Part shown: in pieces, positions 1 to 8,236 of the stretch | How positions within the stretch are numbered: position 1 is the first letter of the stretch | Layout of the letters: the number at the start of each line of letters is the position of its first letter | NCBI GenBank assembly: GCA_013396635.1 | Contig: WBMW01005537.1 | Location: 186,001 to 250,000 of the forward strand | DNA length: 64,000 bases | Direction of reading: 5' to 3' | Origin: Penelope pileata | Taxonomy: Eukaryota > Chordata > Aves > Galliformes > Cracidae | Notes under the pieces: generated by a model | Told to the model about the DNA's origin: nothing | Seen by the model: only the letters and a program-made list of their open reading frames with translations | The model's database searches: none | Position numbers and translations under genes: made by a program

Positions 1-450
1 TCCATTGAACCGTAAGTTTCCACCTAAAATGAAAATGTAGCTATTTAGCACTGTAAAAGTCAAATAATGTAAAATAGAAAAGTATACCGTGATTTGCAAA
101 AAAAAAAACAAAAAAACAAACCAGCTATTCCAGAGCAAGTGAAAATGGAGAAAAGGTTGTTTAATTTGAATTACAGCCCCTACTTACAGGAGAAAAAAAA
201 ATTACTAACATAAAACTTGCTGTACTACTCAGCAAATTGGAATTTGTTTTTCAGCTGGGAAATATTCCATGAAATTTAACCACAAGACTAACAAAAGCAG
301 TGAAAACTGAATTACACTTCCACTCCTAACGGTTAATCTCATTCCAGGCATATTCTGCAGATGTACCTGATTAAGTTTCAGAACAATAATCTATGAGCAG
401 TCAGTATTAATTTTTATTACTGATGCCCTTTTGATTACATGGTGTGTTAC
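1..450 (-). other. PSMD12: PSMD12 intron 5, partial
   Basis: AT-rich intronic DNA between exon 5 and the left edge, with an A-rich run at 98-119. I see no exon or recognisable repeat in it. Confidence 0.85.
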
Positions 451-555
451 CTGCAATTCTTGCAGAATAGAGGCAGCCTCTTTCACTTCACCATTCTGTT
501 CTTTTATTGTTGCAAGTGTCTTTGTCAGGCGAGCCCGTTCAATTTCCACATATAT
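451..555 (-). CDS. PSMD12: PSMD12 coding exon 5 (residues 136-170)
   Basis: It encodes 35 codons, starting IYVEIERARLTKTLATIKEQ and ending ASILQELQ. The acceptor is TTTCAG above 555 and the donor GTAACA at 445-450. No match to the next family exon (beginning around VETYGSMEKKEK in the human protein) is found in 1-450, so it must lie to the left of the window. Confidence 0.96.
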
Positions 556-3500
556 CTGAAATCAGAAGTAGCAATTTAAACATTAAAATTTTCTAAAGAA
601 TGTAAACTCTAAGACTACAGCCCTACTAAGACATATATTTGATGTTTTCATGCAGCTAATTAATTTCATGTGTATTCATATACTGTCCTGATACTATCCA
701 CAAAACACTGATAAAATATCCCAAACAGGTGACACAATGGAACTACGTGGACCAAATTAATCTAAAAAATGTCTAAATTCCTTTACCATTCTCTACACAA
801 ACATCAAAGGATCTGCACTGGAAATGAAGTATTAAGATAATTTGTCTACTAAAATATATTGAAATAGATATGAAGTCAGTATGTACAGAGCACTACCATC
901 TGCATTATTTCACTCACCCCTAACCATAAGGACAAAACACTTGATGACTAACAAGTCAGACCAACTTTGAAGAGGCAAAGTTCTATTCTGCTTCCATCCA
1001 GAGTAGATGTATTTTTTTTAAAGCAAAAGGAATATTATGAAGATATCAGCTTGGTATAATGCTTCTGATTACCATAACTGTAGGCACCACCTTGGTAAAT
1101 GCAGGAGAAATTAATTTCAACTGCCTATTTCTCTAATTAGTTCAAAGATATAACACTTCAAAAAGTGAAAAATTGCACTTTAGAATTCTCAAATGTATTA
1201 TTTATTATATTAATAATACATCCAAATATATACTTCATGGAAATATGATCAGTATTTTAGCAAGTCACTTAAGTATGAAATTTGGAAAATATTGGCAGTC
1301 TTACTGGGAAAGAAATGTACTACTTTGGTTCTTGGGTTAATTTCAAAATACACTTTTGTTCTTATTTGAACAAGATTAAAAATAATGCTAAGAAGCTGTA
1401 CTTTTAAAGAAGGTGAACATTTTTATTCTACCTTTTAGACATTCAGTCTTAAAACAAAATCTTACTTTTCCTTCGGTAACTGTACGCAACGTGTCAATTA
1501 AGCGCAGTTTGACTGGTAAGTCTGTGATGTCTTCAACGTAAGTGCAGCACTGCTGGACCATTTTAGCAACTGCCTAGTACAATAACAGAAAAGAAAAATA
1601 TTTTTAGGTTTCTCAAATGCATTCAAATACTAAACAATTTCCTGTTAAACTAAAGAGACTCATGTCAACAAAAAGCAAACAAGATCAATCTAATCACTTT
1701 GGTTTGTAAAAATTTGTCATAAAGTGATGCTAGTGCCTGATGCTAGGAGACAACGTGATGCTGTTCTGTCATGTCCTTGCTCTCAGTTGTTCCAATAATA
1801 TTCAATATAACACGCCACATACAGTTTGAAAAAGAATACTCCTCTGTCACCAAATCCATGTGACTCTCACATGAACTGGCAAAACTTATTTTTGCCCTAA
1901 GACTCACGTAGCTAAAGGGAAGATATAAATCTTCTCTCAAGTGTGTGCCTTAGTTTTTCCTCTTCAAGAGACGTGTAGATTTTCAGGAAGAGAAGAAAGA
2001 GGAGAATTAGGGCTGATCCTATTCATCTCTGCAGATTTGCAAACAAGCACTAACAGGCTAGCACCCTTCAGTGGCAAGCACAGATTATAGGAATATGTTG
2101 TTCTGGTAACAACACTGATAAAGCCATTACAATCATCATTGAAATACCCACTTCCAGACAACCTGAATGGAACTTCTAGAAACTACTTGAAAAAAAAAAT
2201 TCAGCTGAAATGATCCATTTCTTCAGTCACAACTTCTGCAAGTTGGAGAAATAAACCGTACTCTACTTGTACACAAAATCATAATATTTCTGTGCATTAG
2301 AACGTAGGTAAACTTTTCCTTCCTAAAGCAATTATGCCATCAAAACTGCCTGTTGCTAACTTCTCATTAGGTGAAAATAAACATGCTGCACAATACACCT
2401 TGTAGCTTCCTAAATGCAAGCACTTTCAGCTATCTCAATAGCTGATTTCTCCAACAGAACTGAATTCCAGAATATGACAGTTTTAAAAGCAAGCACGTGA
2501 AGTATACCCCTTATTTCATCACAGTAAATTCCAATAACTGTTTAATGTATACCTCATGTGAACACGGAAAATTAAGACTATGTCTATAACTTGGACTGCT
2601 GGAGACTGTAAAGATGAGCTACCATCTAACACTGGCATGTACCAAAAGCAAAAAAGCCACAGCTGTGTTGCCAAGAATGGACCACATGGAGCTCAGGGAC
2701 AAAGCAAACACAGATCAATTCCAGACATCAGTTCCATGACTGGTTTTCATATGTCTACCAAAAAAGGTCAGCAGAAGCTAAATGCAATGTATTCAGGCAG
2801 CTGCTAGAAAGTAAAGTCTCTTCATAGAAGGGAGACTCAGATATATACAGATCAAAATACAATTGTATTTTTTGTTTGAAAGGATTAAATTCACCTGTTT
2901 TAACTGACTTCTTCTCTTTGACAGAAGAATAATATTTTCATTCAGAGCATCCCAGTCCTTAGCTTCATAGCACATTTTCACTATAGCCACTAAGATGCGT
3001 GATGTGGAAACCATGTCAGACGCCTGGAACAAACAAACAGCACATTAGTGATGGGATGAACTACCTGCAGGCCTCTATCACTTGCACTTCTGGGACACAA
3101 AGAGGAAAACAATCCGTTGTATCTAGCCTCACTGATAAGAATGAACAAAGACTGATACCACAATTCCCTTCATGACTTTAACGCAGTGGAAGAAGGGGGT
3201 GCATTGGCCAACCCAGCCTAAATGCTGCACGCCATTTGCTACTTACTGTTCGGGTCTGTTTTTCCAGGGACAGAAGGTTTTCAATTACTTCTTGCAGCCT
3301 CCCCTCCTAGTGAGACAGGAAAAGAAACATCACCGTGAGTGAAGAACACAATCCAGTTTAAATTGAGAGGAGCTCCAATTGTCATGTAAGTAAAAGAACA
3401 CAGACTAGCTTGTGCACTAGTTTTAAACATTACATTTCTCAAAAACAACCAACCAAACAAAAAACAACATAGCACTAACACTGAACATGTGGCTCCGTGC

Positions 3501-4508
3501 AGAGATGAAGGTAGGAAGGTACCTTTTTTGCCTAGTACAAGCTAGAGGCTGTGTTGAGCAAGCAACTTACCAAGTTTCAGGCAGGTTTGGTTAGCTCCTA
3601 TTCACTAAGCTAGAGGTAAGACTGAATTACTTCCTGACCAAAACAAAGCTTGAAGTGAGAAAAGATATGCAATTACATACCTTGGCCAAAAAAAACCCCA
3701 AAAAAACTGTTTTACTGTGATTTTCATCCACATTTATCACTTCTTAATAACAGCACATTACAGAAAACAACATGCTTTAGAGCCTAGGGATGGAATTACA
3801 GCAGTCCTGCTTTTTGGATCTTGAGAACTGTGTTTGTCTTTTTAAAAAGAATAAGATACCATCATGTACTTTTAGTCCTAAATTGCAATTCCTAGCAAAG
3901 CCATTGGGAAAAAAGGTTAACACTGGAGAGTGTGTAACACCCAGTGGCAACACCAGGACTGCAAAATGTTTAGGAACTAGGAGATTAATGACAAAAAGAA
4001 AAGCAAATTTGGTTCTAGGACATACCTACCCTACTGACACTCCTCCAAAGCACACACAGTGGTGTCAGGGATGGGCTCTTACTGCCCCGCAGTTTATGTG
4101 CTATGGGGCGATGGGACGGGGCCGTGGTGCCCACAGCCGTGCAGAGCTGTGCCCACGGGACGCAATGTCAGCGCTGCTCCGTGCAACATCGCGATGCCAG
4201 CACAGCACGCAGCCTTCCTGCGTTAAGGCCGCTGCCTCCAAACCCCCACAACCTGCTACACAGCTACAAGGCCGCTGGGGAAACCCGAGCTGCTCCGCAC
4301 AGCGCGGGACCGGGCCCGCACGGCCCTCAGCAGCGCGGCCTACCCCGCTCCGCGCCATGACTCAGCCCATCCGCACCGCCCGGCTCTCCCCTCGCCGCAC
4401 CTGCGCCAGCCGCTCGCACTCGGGCAGCCGCTGGTCCACCGTCGCGCTGTAATCCACCTCCATTTTCACGATGCGGCCGTCGGCCCGCTCCGCGCCGCCC
4501 TCCGCCAT
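451..4508 (-). CDS. PSMD12: PSMD12 (Rpn5), 26S proteasome non-ATPase regulatory subunit 12; 5' five coding exons, partial
   Basis: Spliced coding region join(451..555,1466..1573,2895..3023,3247..3306,4401..4508) on the minus strand gives 170 codons with no stop and canonical GT-AG junctions throughout. The product matches the N-terminal third of vertebrate PSMD12 (about 456 residues), starting MAEGGAERADGR and ending ASILQELQ. PSMD12 is a scaffold subunit of the 19S regulatory particle lid, in cytosol and nucleus, which helps place the Rpn11 deubiquitinase. The part here is the helical-repeat N-terminal arm; the C-terminal PCI domain that assembles the lid lies beyond the left edge. Every intron falls in phase 0. 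The start at 4508 is the first in-frame ATG; the frame upstream only offers GTG. The gene is head to head with PITPNC1, whose start codon is 3.7 kb away. Identity is very secure; it rests on recalled family sequence, not on a database search. Confidence 0.97.
556..1465 (-). other. PSMD12: PSMD12 intron 4
   Basis: AT-rich intron of 910 bases with a GT donor and an AG acceptor on the minus strand. No coding or repeat feature was recognised. Confidence 0.85.
1466..1573 (-). CDS. PSMD12: PSMD12 coding exon 4 (residues 100-135)
   Basis: It encodes 36 codons, starting AVAKMVQQCCTYVEDITDL and ending RTVTEGK. The acceptor is TAG just above 1573 and the donor GTAAG at 1461-1465 (read on the minus strand). 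It joins in frame to exons 3 and 5. Confidence 0.96.
1574..2894 (-). other. PSMD12: PSMD12 intron 3
   Basis: Intron of 1,321 bases. Short open frames of 65-75 codons occur on both strands but have no family resemblance and are treated as chance. No transposable element was recognised. Confidence 0.85.
2895..3023 (-). CDS. PSMD12: PSMD12 coding exon 3 (residues 57-99)
   Basis: It encodes 43 codons, starting ASDMVSTSRILVAIV and ending LLSKRRSQLKQ, characteristic of the Rpn5 N-terminal helical repeats. The acceptor is CCAG just above 3023 and the donor GTGAAT below 2895. Phase 0 at both ends. Confidence 0.96.
3247..3306 (-). CDS. PSMD12: PSMD12 coding exon 2 (residues 37-56), frame-neutral cassette
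   Basis: It encodes exactly 20 codons, EGRLQEVIENLLSLEKQTRT, between a CTAG acceptor (3307-3310 on the plus strand) and a GTAAGT donor (3241-3246). Both flanking introns are phase 0, so skipping removes 20 residues and leaves the frame intact. From memory, a shorter human PSMD12 isoform differs by 20 residues in this region. Confidence 0.96.
3307..4400 (-). other. PSMD12: PSMD12 intron 1
   Basis: Intron of 1,094 bases. Its exon 1-proximal part (about 4090-4400) belongs to the CpG island and carries an antioxidant-response element at 4358-4366. The rest (3307-4090) is ordinary AT-rich sequence. Confidence 0.85.
4358..4366 (+). promoter_or_regulatory. Antioxidant-response element (NRF1/NRF2-MAF type)
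   Basis: TGACTCAGC is an exact match to the ARE core TGA(C/G)NNNGC with an AP-1/MARE half. It lies in PSMD12 intron 1, 34 bases past the exon 1 donor and inside the CpG island. Proteasome subunit genes, PSMD12 among them, are known targets of NFE2L1 (NRF1) in the bounce-back response, so the location is meaningful. Binding itself is inferred. Confidence 0.6.
4401..4508 (-). CDS. PSMD12: PSMD12 coding exon 1 (residues 1-36)
   Basis: It encodes 36 codons from ATG at 4506-4508 to the Gln codon at 4401-4403, followed on the minus strand by a GT donor (AC at 4399-4400 on the plus strand). The protein reads MAEGGAERADGR, then IVKMEVDYSATVDQRLPEC, the conserved vertebrate PSMD12 N-terminus. The 5' UTR lies above 4508 in a CpG island. 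A longer in-frame N-terminus exists only from a GTG codon at 4575-4577 and is not credible. Confidence 0.96.
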
Positions 4509-4859
4509 GGTCCCGGCTCCGCTCCGCGTCGCCCCGCACACACACACCGGAAGCGGACGGGCCCCGCGCGCAGGCACGGCCGGGGCAGCCCAGAGGAAGG
4601 GCCCCGCGCTGCGTCAAACAGGCGCTGCCGAGGGCACCTCAGGGCGGCGCAGGACCCGGGGCGGGACGAGAGGGGGCGCCTCAGAGCGGCCGTCCCCTCA
4701 GAGCGGGCGCGCGGGCGCTTCGGAGTGCGGTTCCGCTGAGTTCCCCGGCGCTGCTCGGCGGCTCTTGGACCTCTGGGCGGCCCCACAGCGCGCTCCACGC
4801 GGAGTTCCGCGGCCCTCAGTGTGCCCCGTGGGCTCATGGCTGGGCGGGGAGGTGGGGCT

Positions 4860-7390
4860 GGCACGGGTCCCACACGGCGGTGTGGCTGCAGCTCACGTGC
4901 CAGCAGCGGGAGGCCTTGCTGTGGCCTCGGGGGGTGGTGAGTCGGTATCGCCTCGGCTTTACGCCATTTCCCCGCGTTCTGAGGCAAACACGTAGCATGG
5001 CACAGCGCGGTGTGGCCTCGGCGGAGGACGCAGCGTGTGGTGGTGGCAAAGTATTTTCCAGCCCTGAGCCCTGAAAGCTGCTGCAGAGGTAGGAGGCAGG
5101 GATGTCTGATACAGAGACCTGGTGATAGGCAGAGTGCACCATCGCTGCCCCAGAAGCTGGAATGGAGGTCAGGGCCGTGGCGTGAGGCTGTGGTACCACG
5201 CGGTGGCTGCAGGCTGCCTGCAACTCCCAAAGCACAGCTCTGTACGCTACGTTTCCATTCATACATCTCAGTTTCATTCACTGGAGAAATTCACAGAAAC
5301 TCACTGAAAACAGCTGGGAAGGAAGTACTCACCAGGGAATGCCCCGTGTTTTCAAAGGTTATTTAAAACTCCCAGGAAAAAAAATACTACCATGAAATCT
5401 ATTTTGTGTTGAGTGCCGCTTTCTGGCTGTGCTGCACAACAGCACCTTAATGTGACAAAGGGGTATTAGAGGCAACTTTTGAATCTTTTGCTCATAGAAT
5501 TAAGACTTATTTACCTCATCAGCTACACTAGGGTAAATCCAGAGCAATTCAAGTAAGGAATTCAACTGTTTTCTTACCCGTATGGGTATGATGGAAGAAA
5601 GGATGTGGCATTTGCCTCCAGTGTAGACTTCCTCAGTAGTTCCAAAAAACTTTTTAATTAAAAGCTGTTATTGAAATACCTGAAGAAATAGTTTGACTTT
5701 TGCCATTTCTTACTAGGAACTGATGTTTTGCTGATGCAAGTCAGTGTTCAGCATGCTTTAATAGGTTTTTATTGCTTTTTTCCCCCTAGGTCAGAAATGA
5801 AAGATGAGTGATTATTACAACTGATCACAGACAGCGTGGTGCAGAGGTAAGAGTAATAGTTTGTGACAATTGACAGAAAATAAAGAACCAAAGTATAGGC
5901 AGCTATGCTTAGCAGAAACTTCCTGGCTAGCTAGGGCTGGAGGTTTCCTCTCTCAGCATCCCTGCACAGCATCCAACAAGTGTACTTTTTCCTGAGAAAA
6001 AGCCCCAATTCAGCAGCCATATCTGGGAGCTGCACAGGTTATTGTTAGGGTCACTGTTTTCTCCTCCATGTGTATGTGCAGACAGCACAAGAGTGAGCTG
6101 TGTCTGTGGCAGTAAGGGGTAATGCAGTGAACATGGGAAGTAAGTTTGGTTTCCATTTTGTAATTAGCACTTGAGTAGCCTCAAGGCCCTATGCAACGTT
6201 CAATTCTTTACGCTGTTTTTCAGCAGAAATCCAGATGATTATTTTTTACCCAACTCATGTAACCACAAACAAATCACTTAAACTTGCAGTAAATGTTTTA
6301 GGTCTGAATTTGGATCTCATCTATAGGTCATATTGCAGGTACTGCCTTGTTTGGGCCATTTTGCATAGAACTTTCATTAGTACATACTACCAACATTATG
6401 AGTTATCACTGCAGTTTGGCTGTTTATAAATGGCTGCTGTCAGATTTGAAACAGAAGACTCATCAGCCACGCTGTTCCTACCTCAGCTGGAAGTGCAGGC
6501 TGTTCACAGAGCTCCTGGATTTTCTGTTTCTTTGTGTAGGTGTTCCTACTTCACCAGGAAGCCAGAGGGTGTGAAATATTGTGCCATTAGTGGAATGGAG
6601 CAGAAAAGTGATGGTGTTAACTCCAGGAGATGGCACTGTGTGCTGTCTGGGCTCAAAATGATACATATTGCCTAGAAATCTACATTCAGAAGCAATGAAA
6701 ACCTGAGGGATTTTGCTCTTTCTTGTTATGAAACATGCTTCATTGTAGACCTCAATTCATGTCTAACTGTCCCAAATATGGCATTTAATCACTTCTATAT
6801 TCACAAATAAATTAGGTCCAAATGCAGGTGTGTCTTCTACCATTGTTTATATAGTGTTTATACCATCCTCTATACAGTGTTTATATTTTCAGATTGTTGT
6901 CACATTGCAGAGAAGCACTATTTCTGTGTTTTATGGCCATTTGTTTGATAGGAGAGAAAGCAATGTACACATTTCATGGTTTGCTCACAGTTATGTAAGA
7001 GCTTGCGTTTCTTGGCTGCTCTCAGCATTAGGCTCCTCTGTGTGTCAAATTCTAAGTTAATAATGCTTACATTTCTCTGAAAAATAATAATAGAAAAACA
7101 AGCATATCAAAAGAAAAATAAGATTTAACTAACAGATTGCCTACTAAGCAGAAAGAAAAAAAGCTCCCCAAATGCTTCTGCCTTTGTTGTTCAACTGGGA
7201 AGGAGTCACTGAACTCCGCATGTGGAATTGAGAGCAAATAACTGATACAAAAATAACTGATACAGGAAAAAAAATAGTTTTATTTGTGTTACAAAACCCG
7301 CAGGCTGATAGCAAAGGACTGACCGAAAGGGAAATGGGTGAGGCCTTCACATCCTGTCCTGGTATCTCCGCTGCACACACTGTGCGCTGT
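4860..7390. other. Intergenic spacer between PSMD12 and PITPNC1
   Basis: CpG-rich at first (to about 5240), then ordinary AT-rich DNA. Open frames up to 118 codons sit in the CpG-rich part and resemble no family. I see no gene, RNA gene or clear repeat here. Confidence 0.7.
4894..4899. promoter_or_regulatory. E-box CACGTG upstream of PSMD12
   Basis: Palindromic CACGTG in the context GCTCACGTGCC, about 390 bases upstream of the PSMD12 ATG at the edge of the CpG island. USF, MYC or TFE factors bind such sites. Function here is unproven. Confidence 0.35.
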
Positions 7391-7799
7391 TGCTGTTGTA
7401 CCGGGAGCCGGTGCTGCCCCTGGGGGTGGGGGGGGAACCGCTCCGGAGCGGTGCGGCCGTTCCGCTGCCGCGCGTACAGCACAGCGTGTCCCCAGGGGCA
7501 GCGCGGCTCCTGCGCACCTCCGCTCCCCGTCCCAGCTCTACCGAGCGCTCCCCCCGCTCTCTCCGTGCCGCGGGCCGGGGCTGTTTAAATCCTCCCCATT
7601 GGCTCCCGCCCGCCCTCCTTCCTGCCGCGCCGTGATGTCAGCCGCGCCCGCGCCCCCGCCGGGGCCGCCGCTCCGCGCCCGCGGCTCCAGCGCAGCGCGC
7701 AGCCCCCGCCGCTCTGCCCCGAGCACCAGCGGGAGCCGCGCCGGGCGGGGAGGAGGAGGCGTGGAGCCGCGCTCGGCGTTCGGGGGAGGAAACGGTCGG

Positions 7800-7854
7800 N
7801 NNNNNNNNNNNNNNNNNNNNNNNNNNNNNNNNNNNNNNNNNNNNNNNNNNNNNN
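7800..7854. other. Assembly gap (55 N)
   Basis: A run of 55 N lies inside the GC-rich PITPNC1 5' region. GC-rich promoter sequence is commonly lost in bird assemblies. Reading frames drawn across this gap are not meaningful. Confidence 0.99.
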
Positions 7855-7931
7855 TCGTTGGGTCTTTTCGCCGCCCCGGGCATGTCTTGACACAGCAGCG
7901 AGCGGCCGCCGCGTTCGTGCACTTCCGACGG

Positions 7932-7967
7932 ATGTCTCTGAGCTGTTCGATAGCTCTTGGGGTTTGA
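7932..7967 (+). other. Short upstream ORF in the PITPNC1 5' region
   Basis: ATG at 7932, 11 codons, TGA at 7965-7967. Two still shorter ones lie nearby: ATG-TCT-TGA at 7882-7890 and a four-codon frame at 8006-8020. All depend on transcription starting upstream of them. Confidence 0.35.
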
Positions 7968-8084
7968 GACTTCTTTGTAGAGATCCGTGCGTGTGCCAAA
8001 TTCACATGATCGCGGGCTGAAGGAGGAAGGAGTGGAAGAAAGGAGCGGCTGTGCCGGCGCTCTCCCCGCCGGGTCGCTCCCTGC

Positions 8085-8195
8085 ATGGACGCATCGCCCC
8101 CCGCGCACCGAGAGAGGAGAGCGCTGATTTTTGCCCGTGATTGGGTTTTTGTCGCGCAGGAAGAAGCGCTTTTTCTCGCGGCGGGAATATGCTGA
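8085..8195 (+). other. Upstream ORF overlapping the PITPNC1 start codon
   Basis: An ATG at 8085-8087 opens a frame of 36 codons ending at TGA 8193-8195, so it overlaps the first seven bases of the PITPNC1 coding sequence (ATG at 8189) in another frame. The start context is modest (T at -3, G at +4). Overlapping uORFs usually lower translation of the main frame. Whether this sequence is in the mature 5' UTR is not known. Confidence 0.5.
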
Positions 8196-8236
8196 TGAAG
8201 GAGTACCGGATCTGCATGCCGCTCACCGTGGAGGAG
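8189..8236 (+). CDS. PITPNC1: PITPNC1 coding exon 1 (residues 1-16)
   Basis: It encodes 16 codons, MLMKEYRICMPLTVEE, the first beta strand of the lipid-binding fold, followed by a GTAAGG donor at 8237. Phase 0. A second in-frame ATG is codon 3, so leaky initiation would lose only two residues. Confidence 0.95.

Larger units (their letters stand above)
4090..4860 (-). promoter_or_regulatory. PSMD12: PSMD12 CpG-island promoter and 5' UTR
   Basis: A GC- and CpG-dense block spans exon 1 and upstream DNA. Visible motifs are an ETS/GABP-type ACCGGAAGCG at 4546-4555, about 40 bases upstream of the ATG; GC boxes GGGGCGGGA at 4658-4666 and GGGCGGGGA at 4842-4850; and a CTCF-like AGGGGGCGCC at 4671-4680. 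No TATA box is evident, as expected for a housekeeping gene. The exact transcription start cannot be placed. Confidence 0.75.
7390..8188 (+). promoter_or_regulatory. PITPNC1: PITPNC1 CpG-island promoter and 5' UTR
   Basis: Very GC-rich DNA runs up to the start codon, interrupted by a gap at 7800-7854. Visible motifs are an inverted CCAAT box (ATTGG, 7598-7602) beside CCCGCCCGCCC at 7606-7616, and an ATF/CREB-like TGATGTCAG near 7633-7641. Several upstream ATGs lie between 7882 and 8087. The transcription start is unknown, so the promoter/UTR boundary cannot be drawn. Confidence 0.7.

Noticed and set aside
3790..4452. A 220-codon plus-strand open frame
   Set aside because: It runs antisense through PSMD12 intron 1 into exon 1. 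Its length comes from the CpG island, where stop codons are rare, and it resembles no protein.
4466..5281. A 271-codon minus-strand open frame upstream of PSMD12
   Set aside because: Arg/Pro/Gly-rich composition typical of read-through in a CpG island, in a different frame from the PSMD12 start. No family features.
7338..8108. Long frames on both strands across 7800-7854
   Set aside because: They cross a gap of N, and GC-rich sequence supplies few stops. The frames are artefacts.
8141..8188. A 16-codon in-frame N-terminal extension of PITPNC1
   Set aside because: It begins at TTG, not ATG. The family protein starts at the ATG at 8189, which has A at -3.
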